DNA of 35,148 nucleotides from Psychromarinibacter sediminicola (GCF_029168335.1 NZ_JARGYC010000047.1:1-35148); one strand, 5' to 3'. Shown: positions 7,600 to 16,884, counted from the first letter of the stretch. Numbers and translations: made by a program. The notes: a model not told the origin generated them from the letters alone.

Positions 7600-8760
7600 T
7601 CAGGCAAAATACGCCTCCAGCAGGCGCCGATACACCCGCTTCAGCGTCTCGATCTGCACCACCGGCACGTTCTCGTCCACCTTGTGCATCGTCTTGCCGA
7701 CCAGCCCGAACTCCACCACCGGGCAGTGATCCTTGACGAAGCGCGCGTCCGACGTGCCGCCCGTGGTCGACAGCTCGGGCGCCACGCCCGTCTCCGCCTC
7801 GACCACGCCGGCCACCAGATCCGACAGCTCCCCCGGCGGCGTCAGGAAGCTCTCGCCCGACACCTTCACCGTCATCTCGATGGCCACGCCGGTCTCCTCG
7901 GCCACCTGGTCCGCGGCCCCGCGCAGCCAGGCGGTCAGCCCCGCGGAGTCGTGCGCGTCGTTGAACCGGATGTTCACCGTCGCCCGGCAGGCCGCCGGGA
8001 TCACGTTGTTCGCCGGGTTGCCGGTGTCGATCGTCGTGACGGCCAGCGTGGAGGGATCGAAATACTCGGTCCCCTCGTCCAGCACCTGCCCGGCCAGCCG
8101 GTCGCACAGCTTCGCCATCGCCTGCACCGGGTTCTTCGCCCGATGCGGATAGGCCGAATGCCCCTGCACCCCCTGCGCCACGAAATAGGCCGTCATCGAG
8201 CCGCGGCGGCCGATCTTGATCATCTCGCCCATCCGCTCCGGGCAGGTCGGCTCGCCCACCACGCAGACCGACATCCGCTCGCCGGTCTCGCCCATCCAGT
8301 CGAGCAGCGCGCGCGTGCCGTCCACCGCGTCGCCCTCCTCGTCGCCGGTGATCGCCAGCACCACGGCGCCGTCCCCGGGCGGCGCGTCTCGCACGAAATC
8401 CGCCGCCGCCGCGGCGAAGGCCGCGACGCCCGACTTCATGTCGGTCGCGCCCCGCCCCCACAGGATGCCGTCCGCGATCTCTCCGCCGAACGGGTCGTGC
8501 GTCCAGGCCGCCGCGTCGCCCGCCGGCACCACGTCGGTATGGCCGTTGAAGCCGAAGGTCCGCACGTTCCCCTTCGGCCCCCAGCGCGCGAACAGGTTCG
8601 CCACGCCGCCCCGGTCCACGCGCGTGCAGGTAAAGCCGGCCGCCGACAGCTCTGCTTCCAGCAGGTCCAGCGCCCCGCCCTCCTCGGGCGTGACCGAGGG
8701 ACAGCGGATCAGGCGGGCGGTCAGGTCGACGGGGTCAACGGGGTCGACGGGGTCGGTCAT
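7600..8760 (-). CDS. dapE: Succinyl-diaminopimelate desuccinylase
   Basis: This zinc-dependent M20 peptidase-family enzyme (386 residues) converts N-succinyl-LL-diaminopimelate to LL-diaminopimelate for lysine and peptidoglycan. Metal-site motifs are [11 protein letters not shown] (His74, Asp76), [11 protein letters not shown] (Asp107) and [12 protein letters not shown] (Glu141 catalytic, Glu142 ligand). The C-terminus has the [12 protein letters not shown] and [15 protein letters not shown] segments expected for DapE. ATG 8760 is preceded by AAGGAG at good spacing. The protein starts [13 protein letters not shown] because of three near-identical 9-bp units just after the start codon. The same pathway enzyme DapD is encoded about 4 kb away. 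Confidence 0.95.
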   Translation of the reverse strand: MTDPVDPVDPVDLTARLIRCPSVTPEEGGALDLLEAELSAAGFTCTRVDRGGVANLFARWGPKGNVRTFGFNGHTDVVPAGDAAAWTHDPFGGEIADGILWGRGATDMKSGVAAFAAAAADFVRDAPPGDGAVVLAITGDEEGDAVDGTRALLDWMGETGERMSVCVVGEPTCPERMGEMIKIGRRGSMTAYFVAQGVQGHSAYPHRAKNPVQAMAKLCDRLAGQVLDEGTEYFDPSTLAVTTIDTGNPANNVIPAACRATVNIRFNDAHDSAGLTAWLRGAADQVAEETGVAIEMTVKVSGESFLTPPGELSDLVAGVVEAETGVAPELSTTGGTSDARFVKDHCPVVEFGLVGKTMHKVDENVPVVQIETLKRVYRRLLEAYFA

Positions 8761-9059
8761 CGGCGGGCTCCTTGGCTGCGACCTAGCTACATCGCCGGCA
8801 GGGGCACGGCAATCGCGGGCTAACATACCGGAAATTGTGGCGAATTCGAAACAATCCGGCGCCGCACATCCCGACATACGCGGTTTTCGCTGGAAATGGC
8901 GGGTGGAATTCCTCCATTCCCCTGACAAAACACGAGGCAGGCCAGCGCCGCGACAAAGACGGCACGAGCAGTAAGGTCGGAGTAATCGGTTTTCATTCCG
9001 CGCGAGGGGCGCGGCGATGGGGTGGTGTGCGACCTGTCCTCGCGAGGCAGGAGACAGGC
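8761..9059. other. Divergent intergenic region between dapE and the Hint-unit genes
   Basis: About 300 bp separate the dapE start on the minus strand from the next plus-strand start. It should hold both promoters. The stretch 8820-9000 is visibly richer in A and T than the flanking genes. A 58-codon minus-strand frame (8820-8996, beginning [18 protein letters not shown]) has an ATG and a hydrophobic stretch. It lacks a ribosome site and its third positions are not GC-biased like real genes here, so I do not annotate it as a gene. Confidence 0.4.
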
Positions 9060-9275
9060 ATGGTCAGAGCGGTGACGCTGCCCGTGAACACATGGGTATC
9101 GGCCGAAGCGATGGCGCAGGAAATCGTCGGCGCCGAGGTCACCGTCGTCGGGGCGAGCTATTCCGGCGACGATCGCGCATCCGGCATCCATTCCGACGGC
9201 GACACGGTCTCGCCCGGTGCCACGCCGGGCGACAGCGGCCTCATCGTGACGCATGGAGGGGCGCAGACCGGATGA
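9060..9275 (+). CDS. Short protein resembling the start of a choice-of-anchor-L domain
   Basis: This 71-residue product starts at ATG 9060 with AGGAGA just upstream. Its segments [30 protein letters not shown] and [14 protein letters not shown] resemble the opening of the choice-of-anchor-L domain, found at the N-terminus of large secreted Rhodobacterales proteins that often end in a Hint domain. In those proteins the domain continues for well over 100 residues, whereas here it stops after [12 protein letters not shown]. The stop overlaps the ATG of the Hint-domain gene by 4 bp. I infer a shrunken remnant, or a split version, of an ancestral anchor-L/Hint protein. No signal peptide or membrane segment is visible. 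The family link is from memory of motifs. Confidence 0.55.
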   Translation: MVRAVTLPVNTWVSAEAMAQEIVGAEVTVVGASYSGDDRASGIHSDGDTVSPGATPGDSGLIVTHGGAQTG

Positions 9276-10333
9276 CCTGGCTCGCGATCAGCGACGGCCG
9301 CCAGTGCCACCGCCAGCCGGGGCCGGAGTTCCGCGGCGCGCTCGTGCCCGTGGGCAGCCTGCTGATCGAGGTCCAGCTCCAGGGCGAGCGGCGCGGCGGC
9401 GTGACGCTGCTGGAGCTGGAGCGCGACACCGGATGGCGCCACCGGCTGGCGGTCACGCTGGCGCCGGAGGGCGGCCTCGTGGTGGAGCACCGGCAGGGCG
9501 CGGCGGTCTCGGTCGCGACGCTGCGCGAGCCGCGGCTGATGGCGAACGAGACGCTGCGGCTGACATGGTCCTGGAACGCCCCGGCGCGCCGCGGCGTGCT
9601 GACGGCCGAGAACACCGCCAGCGGGCGGCTGGAGCAGACCCTGTTCGACGCCCCGCTGCCGCTGCCGGTCGAGGATGTGGAGGCGCTTATCACCGGCGGC
9701 GCGGGGGTTCGGCTGAACCCGGGGCTGTCGGTGCTGGCCGTGTCGGACGAGATCGAGCCGGTGGGGCCGATGCCCGGCTTCCTGTCCGGCAGCTGGGTCG
9801 AGACCGCGGCCGGCGCCCGGCCGGTGGAACAGCTGCGCCCCGGCGATCTCGTGGTGACGGCCGAGCGGGGGCTGCAGCCGGTCCGGCACGCCGTCGCCCG
9901 CGACGTGCCCGCGGTCGGGGAATTCCGGCCGGTGCGGCTGCGGGCGCCCTATTTCGGGCTGCGGACCGACCTGAACCTGGCGCCGCATCACCGGGTGATG
10001 ATCGACGGCTCGGATGCGGAATACCTGTTCGGGGTCGATACGGTGCTGGTCGAGGCGCGGCATCTTGGCCCGATGACCGGGCGGCCCTCCGACCCCGAGG
10101 CACAGGTGGTCCGGTATCACCAGATCGTGCTGGACGGGCATGCCTGCCTGATGGTGGCGGGGACGTGGGCCGAAAGCCTGTATCTGGGGCAGCTGGCCCG
10201 GCGGCCGGCGCGGCACGCGAGCTCGGTCCTGGCCCATGTGCCGGCCGAGGCGATCCCGGTTCACGAGGAGATCGCGGGGCCGCTGTTGAAGCCGTTCGAG
10301 GCGATGGTACTGGTGTCCAACCTCTGCGCCTGA
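9272..10333 (+). CDS. Hint-domain protein lacking the canonical catalytic Cys
   Basis: This protein has 353 residues. Residues 1-160 form a strand-rich region with no family I recognise. Residues about 167-305 form a Hint_2-type domain: GFLSGSWVETAAGARPVEQL, RPGDLVVTAERGLQPV, then LNLAPHHRVMID and a late YHQIVLDGHACLMVAG. These match the CFxxGTxIxT, GD and SPxHRxLL motifs of Rhodobacterales Hint proteins. The position usually held by the nucleophilic Cys is Gly169, while His239/240 is kept, so autoprocessing by the usual N-S shift is unlikely. No transmembrane segment is seen. It is translationally coupled (ATGA) to the 71-residue protein upstream. Export by type I secretion is a guess from family context only. 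Confidence 0.78.
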   Translation: MTWLAISDGRQCHRQPGPEFRGALVPVGSLLIEVQLQGERRGGVTLLELERDTGWRHRLAVTLAPEGGLVVEHRQGAAVSVATLREPRLMANETLRLTWSWNAPARRGVLTAENTASGRLEQTLFDAPLPLPVEDVEALITGGAGVRLNPGLSVLAVSDEIEPVGPMPGFLSGSWVETAAGARPVEQLRPGDLVVTAERGLQPVRHAVARDVPAVGEFRPVRLRAPYFGLRTDLNLAPHHRVMIDGSDAEYLFGVDTVLVEARHLGPMTGRPSDPEAQVVRYHQIVLDGHACLMVAGTWAESLYLGQLARRPARHASSVLAHVPAEAIPVHEEIAGPLLKPFEAMVLVSNLCA

Positions 10334-10412
10334 TCGGTGGCGTCCGAGGGTGTCCGAGGTTGGACGGGGTGCTAACCCGCTGATATTTCTATTGATAGCG
10401 GTAACTGTCCGC

Positions 10413-10433
10413 GTCCGGACCTAGGCTCCGGAC
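10413..10433. terminator. Hairpin between convergent genes
   Basis: GTCCGGA (10413-10419) and TCCGGAC (10427-10433) form a perfect 7-bp stem around CCTAGGC, in the short gap between the convergent Hint gene and the PhzF gene. No T-run follows on either strand, so a terminator role is likely from position but not certain. Confidence 0.35.
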
Positions 10434-10437
10434 CCCC

Positions 10438-11334
10438 TCACGGCCGCCGGATGCGTCCTTCGGAGACCGGGACGGCGGCGCCGGCGATGCGGACCTGCGT
10501 GAGGCCGGTGGCGTCGGTCACGAGGACCGCGTCGATCTCGGACCGGCGGCCCATCTCGACGCCCTGGGTGATGCGGAGCGCCGTCTCGCCGGGCGGGCAG
10601 TGGCCGCGCGCCGCGAAGAGGCCCGCGAAGGTGACGACGGCCGAGCCCGTCGCCGGATCCTCCGGCGTGCCCCCGGCGGGCGAGAACATGCGGGCGCGAA
10701 ATCCGCCCTCGCCGTCCTGCGCGAAGAGCCAGGCGCTGAAGCAGCCGGCGCGGTCGGTGAATGCCTGCCAGTCGTGCCCCGCCGGGCCGGCCCGGCCCAG
10801 CGCCTCGACCGAGGCGACCGGCAGGACGATGTAGGACGGGCCGGCCTGCCAGACCTCGGGCAGCGGGGCGACGGCGTTGCCGATCGCGTCCTGGCCGATC
10901 CCCAGCGCCCGCGCCGCGAGCCCCGCATCCTCCATTTTCCGGCTGAGCGTCGGCAACTGCGGCGCGACGAACTCCGCCGAGAGCCGGCCGCCCGCCTTGC
11001 GGACGCGGACGGGGACCGGGCCCGCGACCTCCTCCAGCGTCATGTCGACCGTGGCGTCGCCCTCGGCCGCGGCAAGTCCCGACAGGTGGATCGCGCAGCC
11101 GACGGTCGGGTGTCCGGCAAAGGGGATCTCGGCCGTGGGAAAGAAGATGCGGACGCGGGCGCGATGCGCCGGATCGTCGGGCGGCAGGACGAAGATCGTC
11201 TCGGAGAGGTTCAGTTCGCGCGCGATGGTCTGCATCTGGTCGGTGCCCAGCCCGTCGGCCCGCGGCACGATGGCCAGCGGGTTGCCGCGGAACGGCGTTT
11301 CGGTGAACACGTCGTAGGTCACGAGATCGAGCAT
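10438..11334 (-). CDS. PhzF-family isomerase/epimerase
   Basis: This 298-residue protein is of the PhzF fold (two diaminopimelate-epimerase-like halves). The family signature TETPFRGNPLAIV lies near residues 11-23. The catalytic Glu is conserved at residue 45 (ELNLSETIFV), followed by RIFFPTAEIPFAGHPTVG. The second half carries MFSPAGGTPEDPATGSA. PhzF itself isomerises DHHA in phenazine synthesis. With no phenazine genes nearby, this is better called a PhzF-like protein of unknown substrate. ATG 11334 has a near-ideal AAGGAGGTG ribosome site. It lies 82 bp downstream of the HAD gene on the same strand. Confidence 0.9.
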   Translation of the reverse strand: MLDLVTYDVFTETPFRGNPLAIVPRADGLGTDQMQTIARELNLSETIFVLPPDDPAHRARVRIFFPTAEIPFAGHPTVGCAIHLSGLAAAEGDATVDMTLEEVAGPVPVRVRKAGGRLSAEFVAPQLPTLSRKMEDAGLAARALGIGQDAIGNAVAPLPEVWQAGPSYIVLPVASVEALGRAGPAGHDWQAFTDRAGCFSAWLFAQDGEGGFRARMFSPAGGTPEDPATGSAVVTFAGLFAARGHCPPGETALRITQGVEMGRRSEIDAVLVTDATGLTQVRIAGAAVPVSEGRIRRP

Positions 11335-11416
11335 CGGGGCACCTCCTTGCGTCGCGGCGGTCTGGTCTTCGGCGCGAGTGTCGGAGCAACGCGGGCGCGG
11401 TGCAAGCGCCGGTGCC

Positions 11417-12034
11417 TCAGCCCACGGCGGCGGGCAGGTCGGCAGGCGCATCGCAGAGACGGTCGGCCAGCGCCAGTTCCTCGGCGCTGCCGTAGCCCCA
11501 TGTCACGCCCACCGAGCGCATCCCGTTCGCGGCGGCGGCCACGAAATCCTGCCGCCGGTCGCCGACCATGACGCATGTCCCAGGCTCCGCCCCGGTGCGG
11601 GCCAGCGCCCAGGCCAGAAGCTCGGCCTTGTCGTTGCGGGTGCCGTCGAGTTCCGGCCCGAACTGCTCGTCGAGATAGGCGTCCAGGCCGAAATGCGCGG
11701 TGATCCGGGTGGCATAGACATGCGGCTTGGCGGTGGCGAGGTAGAGCCGGGCGCCGGCCGCCCGCATCGCGGCGAGCGCCTGCGGAATGCCGGGATAGAC
11801 CGCGTTTTCGAACATCCTCCCGGCGGCGTAGACCTCGCGATAGAGCCCCAGCGCCTTTTCCGGGTCGGGCGCGCCGAGGCGCCGGAAGCTGTCGATCAGG
11901 GGCGGCCCGATGATCCAGGTCAGGTCGTCCGGCACCGGCAGGCCAAGCGTTTCCAGCGCGTGGGCCGCGGCGCCGGTGATGCCCGGTTTCGGGTCGGTCA
12001 GCGTGCCGTCGAGGTCGAGGAAGACGGCGCGCAG
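11417..12034 (-). CDS. HAD-family phosphatase (phosphoglycolate phosphatase-like), apparent CTG start
   Basis: The protein begins LRAVFLDLDGTLTDPKPGIT, with the DxDGT nucleophile motif, and continues through a helical cap domain. It then has YLATAKPHVYATRI (Lys motif) and CVMVGDRRQDFVAAAANGMR (GDxxxD acid motif), giving about 205 residues. This is a phosphoglycolate phosphatase/Gph-like HAD hydrolase with unproven substrate. No ATG, GTG or TTG lies between the in-frame TGA of the upstream gene (12038-12040) and the DxD motif. The only sensible start is the CTG at 12032-12034, two codons after that TGA. A later in-frame GTG would delete the nucleophile. Either reinitiation at CTG or a sequencing/assembly change should be considered. 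Confidence 0.8.
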   Translation of the reverse strand: MRAVFLDLDGTLTDPKPGITGAAAHALETLGLPVPDDLTWIIGPPLIDSFRRLGAPDPEKALGLYREVYAAGRMFENAVYPGIPQALAAMRAAGARLYLATAKPHVYATRITAHFGLDAYLDEQFGPELDGTRNDKAELLAWALARTGAEPGTCVMVGDRRQDFVAAAANGMRSVGVTWGYGSAEELALADRLCDAPADLPAAVG

Positions 12035-12037
12035 GGC

Positions 12038-12364
12038 TCAGTCCTCGAAGAACGGGGTCAGCTGGGCGACGATGACGGCGTTTTCGGCGAGCGCCCGGTC
12101 CATCAGCGCGCGCTCATCGGCGTCGATGTCATGGCCTTCGGCGAGCCGGTCCTCCAGCGTGCCGTAGCCCGAGACGTCGAGCGGGTTCATGTCGGCCTGT
12201 TTCAGGATGGCGACCGTCTCGCGGACGGCCTCGGCCTCGTCGACGCCGCTGGCATAGCACATCAGCGCGGCGCCGGTGGCGCCCTCGGGCAGGCCGTCGC
12301 CGTCCATGCGGCCGACCTCGACCAGCAGCGTGTAGACGTGGTGGGGTTTCTTGTCCTTAGCCAT
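12038..12364 (-). CDS. Conserved small acidic protein of unknown function
   Basis: This 108-residue soluble protein starts MAKDKKPHHVYTLLVEVGRM and contains ATGAALMCYASGVDEAEAVR and a helical, acidic C-terminal half ending TPFFED. I recognise no catalytic motif, signal peptide or membrane segment. ATG 12364 is chosen over the upstream start at 12379 because the MAKDKK start is more typical. Its TGA is in the same frame as the following HAD gene and only two codons before it, so the pair is tightly coupled and a rare readthrough product would be a fusion. Confidence 0.7.
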   Translation of the reverse strand: MAKDKKPHHVYTLLVEVGRMDGDGLPEGATGAALMCYASGVDEAEAVRETVAILKQADMNPLDVSGYGTLEDRLAEGHDIDADERALMDRALAENAVIVAQLTPFFED

Positions 12365-12393
12365 GGCCGCCCATAGCACCCCGCCCCGCGCAG

Positions 12394-12424
12394 AAAAAGG
12401 CCCGCCGCATCGCTGCGCCGGGCC
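12394..12424 (-). terminator. Rho-independent terminator after the GlsB/YeaQ-like gene
   Basis: On the minus strand an 11-bp stem with one G-G mismatch (12399-12409 with 12414-12424) closes a GCGA tetraloop and is followed by TTTTT (AAAAA on plus at 12394-12398). It lies directly downstream of the small membrane-protein gene and just upstream of the next start. Confidence 0.8.
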
Positions 12425-12448
12425 CGTTGCATGGCGCGTCGCGTCGCC

Positions 12449-12703
12449 TCAGGTGGCGCTGCGCACGGCGCGGGCGCCCCAGATCAGCAGGCAGGCGCCG
12501 ATGAAGCCCACGACGAGCTGACCGATCCAGCCGCCGAGCGTGCCGCCCGTGACGGCCACCAGGATGAAGTTCAGAACCATCGCGCCCACGATGCCGAGGA
12601 CGATGTTCATCAACAGCCCCATGTTCGCTTTCATGAATTGTTCCGCGAGCCACCCCGCGAGGCCGCCCACGATGATGGCGGCGAGCCAGCCGATGCCGGA
12701 CAT
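12449..12703 (-). CDS. GlsB/YeaQ/YmgE-family stress-response membrane protein
   Basis: This 84-residue, very hydrophobic protein has three membrane helices: about 3-20 (IGWLAAIIVGGLAGWLAEQF), 28-50 (LLMNIVLGIVGAMVLNFILV) and 56-77 (LGGWIGQLVVGFIGACLLIW). Glycine-rich helices of this kind, with a GGLAGWLA start, define the GlsB/YeaQ (transglycosylase-associated) family. These are inner-membrane proteins of unknown mechanism linked to stress. ATG 12703 with GGGAGA upstream is preferred to the start at 12727. A strong terminator follows, so it is probably a single-gene unit. Confidence 0.88.
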   Translation of the reverse strand: MSGIGWLAAIIVGGLAGWLAEQFMKANMGLLMNIVLGIVGAMVLNFILVAVTGGTLGGWIGQLVVGFIGACLLIWGARAVRSAT

Positions 12704-12791
12704 GTGTCGTCTCCCATAGATTGCCAATGGCCCGGGCTTGGCCGGGCTGTTGCAGGGATAAACGAGAGCGCGGGGGCAAAGGTTCCCGGCG

Positions 12792-13619
12792 TCAGTCGCG
12801 CAGCAGCTCGTTGATGCCGACCTTGGCGCGGGTCTTCTCGTCCACGCGCTTGACGATGACGGCGCAGTAGAGGTTCACGCCGCCCGAGGACGGCATCGAG
12901 CCGGAGACGACGACGGAATAGGGCGGCACCTCGCCGTACATGACCTCTCCGCTCTCGCGGTCGACGATCTTGGTGGACTGGCCGAGGTAGACGCCCATGC
13001 CCAGCACCGCGCCCTCGCGCACGATACAGCCCTCGACCACTTCGGAGCGGGCGCCGATGAAGGCGTTGTCCTCGATGATGACGGGGCCGGCCTGCAGGGG
13101 CTCCAGCACGCCGCCGATGCCGACGCCGCCCGACAGGTGCACGCCCTTGCCGATCTGCGCACACGACCCGACGGTGGCCCAGGTGTCGACCATGGTGCCC
13201 GAGTCGACATAGGCGCCGAGGTTCACGAAGGACGGCATCAGCACCACGTTGGGCGCGATATAGGCCGATCTGCGGACGACGCAGTTGGGCACGGCGCGGA
13301 AGCCGGCGGCCTTCCACTCGTTGTCGCCCCAGCCCTTGAACTTGCTGTCCACCTTGTCCCACCAGTGGCCGCCCTGCGGGCCGCCGTCCTGCTGTTCCAT
13401 GTCCTTGATGCGGAAGCCCAGCAGCACCGCCTTCTTGGCCCACTGGTTGACGTGCCAGTCGCCGTCGGCGCCCTTCTCGGCCACCCGCAGGTCGCCTCGG
13501 TCGAGGGCATTCAGCGTCTCTTCGATCGCCTCGCGGGTCTCGCCGCCGGTAGCGGGGGTGATCTGGTCGCGGGTGTCCCAGGCGGCTTCGATGGCGGCTT
13601 CGAGCTGGGCGTTGGACAT
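12792..13619 (-). CDS. dapD: 2,3,4,5-tetrahydropyridine-2,6-dicarboxylate N-succinyltransferase
   Basis: This 275-residue enzyme transfers succinyl from succinyl-CoA to tetrahydrodipicolinate, in the succinylase branch of lysine and diaminopimelate synthesis. The length matches the family. An N-terminal helical domain ([17 protein letters not shown]) is followed by the left-handed beta-helix with hexapeptide repeats (about 105-235), for example [40 protein letters not shown] and [20 protein letters not shown]. DapE, two steps later in the pathway, is encoded in this window. It is divergent from the LOG-family gene, with about 90 bp between starts for both promoters. Confidence 0.96.
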   Translation of the reverse strand: MSNAQLEAAIEAAWDTRDQITPATGGETREAIEETLNALDRGDLRVAEKGADGDWHVNQWAKKAVLLGFRIKDMEQQDGGPQGGHWWDKVDSKFKGWGDNEWKAAGFRAVPNCVVRRSAYIAPNVVLMPSFVNLGAYVDSGTMVDTWATVGSCAQIGKGVHLSGGVGIGGVLEPLQAGPVIIEDNAFIGARSEVVEGCIVREGAVLGMGVYLGQSTKIVDRESGEVMYGEVPPYSVVVSGSMPSSGGVNLYCAVIVKRVDEKTRAKVGINELLRD

Positions 13620-13710
13620 GGGGAGGGCTCCGTCTTCGGTTGGGTCCGGGTTGCGGAGTGGCTATAGAGGCAGGAGGGTGGCGGTGCAATGCAGGCGGAG
13701 AGGGCAGGCG

Positions 13711-14556
13711 ATGGCGAAGCAGAGGAAACGGACCTTTCCCGACGCGCAGGAGGACATCCAGCGCACGCGCGAGATCCCCGACACGCCGCAGACGCGGTCG
13801 CCGGCCTATCGGCTGGCCTTCACCGACGACGCCTTCATGTCGCGCGACGAGCTGCGGCCCGTGCGGCTGCAGCTGGAGCTTCTGAAGCCCGAGCTGATGA
13901 TGACCGAATACGGGGTGGAGTCGACCATCGTGCTGTTCGGCGGGTCGCGGGTGCCGGAGCCGGCGAAGAAGGACACGGCGCGGACCGAGACGCTGGCGGG
14001 CCTGTCGCAGTATTACGAGGAGGCGCGGCGCTTTGCCCGGATGATGACCGAGCGCGGCCAGCAGGACGGCACGCACCGGCAGAACGTCATCGTGACGGGC
14101 GGCGGGCCCGGGGTGATGGAGGCCGGCAATCGCGGGGCGGCGGATGCGGGCGGCGTGTCGATCGGGCTGAACATCGTGTTGCCGCACGAGCAGGCGCCGA
14201 ACGCCTATGTCACGCCCGAGCTGTGCTTCAACTTCCACTACTTCGCGATCCGGAAGATGCATTTCCTGCTGCGGGCGCGGGCGATCTGCATGTTCCCGGG
14301 CGGGTTCGGCACGCTGGACGAGTTGTTCGAGGCGCTGACGCTGATCCAGACGCGGCGGATGGACCCGGTGCCGTTCCTGCTGTTCGGCGAGGACTTCTGG
14401 CGGCGGATCGTGAACTGGGAGGCGCTGGCCGAGGCGGGCACGATCGGCGAGAGCGACCTGGAGCTGTTCCGCTTCGTGGAGAGCGCCGAGGAGGCGATCG
14501 CGGCGATCGACGGCTGGGACTATCCGGAGGACGCCCCGTCGGGCATCCGGCAGTAG
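13711..14556 (+). CDS. LOG-family protein (TIGR00730, Rossmann fold)
   Basis: This 281-residue protein belongs to the LOG/lysine-decarboxylase-like family. The hallmark motifs are present: IVTGGGPGVMEAGNRGA (about 127-143) and MFPGGFGTLDELFE (about 194-207), the latter being the PGGxGTxxE phosphoribohydrolase motif. Proven members hydrolyse cytokinin riboside monophosphates or related nucleotides. This longer subtype, with about 70 extra N-terminal residues (MAKQRKRTFPDAQEDIQRTR), is common in alphaproteobacteria and its substrate is not settled. ATG 13711 has GGAGAGGG nearby. It ends 4 bp before the convergent ribbon-helix-helix gene. Confidence 0.88.
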   Translation: MAKQRKRTFPDAQEDIQRTREIPDTPQTRSPAYRLAFTDDAFMSRDELRPVRLQLELLKPELMMTEYGVESTIVLFGGSRVPEPAKKDTARTETLAGLSQYYEEARRFARMMTERGQQDGTHRQNVIVTGGGPGVMEAGNRGAADAGGVSIGLNIVLPHEQAPNAYVTPELCFNFHYFAIRKMHFLLRARAICMFPGGFGTLDELFEALTLIQTRRMDPVPFLLFGEDFWRRIVNWEALAEAGTIGESDLELFRFVESAEEAIAAIDGWDYPEDAPSGIRQ

Positions 14557-14560
14557 CCGG

Positions 14561-14992
14561 TCAGCGCCCGGCGAGCCGGTCGTAGAGATAGCGGTGCGAG
14601 TGGCCGGGCATCGGCGCGCCGAAGCGGCGCATCAGCCGGCCGTAGCTGGCACCCAGATCGGACGCCTTGGCCAGGCGGCGGTTGCCGTTGAGTTCGAACA
14701 GGGCGAGGCCGGCGCCGGCCTCGCGCAGCGCGTAGCCCTTGGCCGAGAGACGGGCGGCCAGGTCGTCCCAGTCGCGGGCATAGGCGAGATCGTCGGCGAG
14801 AAGCGCCCGGAGCGGCGCGACGAGCCGCTCATCAGGCCGGTCGGCCTTCTTCGCGCGGCTGCGTCGGTAGAGGTCGCGGCGGATCGCGTCGCGGATCACG
14901 GTCGCGGGGTCGCTGCCGTCCGCCCGGGCGGCCGAGTCCAGCGCCTTCAGGACATGGCGGTCGAGGGTCAGCATCACGGTTACCTGGGTCAT
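14561..14992 (-). CDS. Ribbon-helix-helix protein with a relaxase-like C-terminal segment
   Basis: This protein has 143 residues. Residues 1-43 (VTVMLTLDRHVLKALDSAAR, then SDPATVIRDAIRRDLYRR) fit a CopG/MetJ-type ribbon-helix-helix DNA-binding domain. Residues about 75-140 (WDDLAARLSAKGYALREAGA, GLALFELNG and RLAKASDLGASYGRLMRRFG) resemble the short C-terminal module seen in relaxases of mobilisable elements, where an ORF-specific helix pair follows a small beta hairpin. The DNA target is unknown. The stop lies 4 bp from that of the convergent LOG gene. No partner toxin or mobilisation genes are adjacent, so a chromosomal regulatory role is plausible. Confidence 0.72.
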   Translation of the reverse strand: MTQVTVMLTLDRHVLKALDSAARADGSDPATVIRDAIRRDLYRRSRAKKADRPDERLVAPLRALLADDLAYARDWDDLAARLSAKGYALREAGAGLALFELNGNRRLAKASDLGASYGRLMRRFGAPMPGHSHRYLYDRLAGR

Positions 14993-15032
14993 GCCGCAGC
15001 ATGTGCCGATCGCGGTAAACGCAACGTTAAGC

Positions 15033-15509
15033 TCAGCCGCGCGGCGCGCCCAGCACCATGGTCCAGTAGCGCCGGCCGTCGCCCTCGGCCAGGCCGATGC
15101 CGATGTCGCGCGCCTCCGGGGCCAGCAGGTTGGCGCGGTGGCCGGAGGAGCCTTGCCAGCCGTCGAGCACCGCTTCGGCGGTCGGGTAGCCCTCGGCCAC
15201 ATTCTCGGCGATGAAGCGCCAGCGATAGCCGGCCGCCGTCGCCCGGTCGCCGACGGTGGAGCCGCCGCGGCCGGTATGGCTCATGCGTCCGCTGCGCGCC
15301 ATGTGGCAGCTGTGCCGCTGCGCGGCCCGTTTCAGCGGGCCGGAGACCGACAGCGCCGGCAGGCCCCGGCCCCGGCGCAGCGCGTTGGTGCCGTCGAGCA
15401 GGGCCTCGGCGGCCGCATCGCCGCCATCTGGGCGCGGGCAGGTCTCCTGCGCGGCGGCCGGGGTCGCGACGACCGCCAGCGCGGCGGTCAGGAGCGCCCG
15501 GCGGTGCAT
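15033..15509 (-). CDS. Secreted CAP-domain (SCP/PR1-like) protein
   Basis: This 158-residue protein has a signal peptide over about residues 1-21 (MHRRALLTAALAVVATPAAA). The rest is a CAP domain: LLDGTNALRRGRGLPALSVS, RAAQRHSCHMARSGRMSHTG, AENVAEGY and the signature WQGSSGHRANLL with its His. Bacterial CAP proteins are periplasmic or secreted and mostly uncharacterised. The two Cys in the mature part (after the signal and in HSCHM) could form a disulfide. It starts 14 bp downstream of the rlmN stop on the same strand, so it is probably cotranscribed with rlmN. Confidence 0.88.
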   Translation of the reverse strand: MHRRALLTAALAVVATPAAAQETCPRPDGGDAAAEALLDGTNALRRGRGLPALSVSGPLKRAAQRHSCHMARSGRMSHTGRGGSTVGDRATAAGYRWRFIAENVAEGYPTAEAVLDGWQGSSGHRANLLAPEARDIGIGLAEGDGRRYWTMVLGAPRG

Positions 15510-15523
15510 CTCGGGCACCCGTC

Positions 15524-16708
<1,185 letters not shown>

Positions 16709-16884
16709 GCTCTCTCTCCGGAAGGGTTGCCCGACCTGATATAGGATCGTGGACGCAAAATAAACCGGGCGAGCACCGGATTCGCCGTTTCGCACAGGCC
16801 CGGGCCATCGGAAACCGAAGACGCGCGAGCTACGTGCCCAGGGTACAGCCGGGCGCCGGCCGCCCCGGCACGCCGCCGGACCGA

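Noticed and set aside
5250-7736. Very long plus-strand open frame (828 codons)
   Set aside because: It is the complement of rnr and the glycosyltransferase gene. Its product is a His/Arg/Gly-rich composition typical of antisense frames in GC-rich genomes.
8820-8996. 58-codon minus-strand frame with a signal-like start
   Set aside because: No ribosome site and atypical codon use. Kept only as a low-interest observation.
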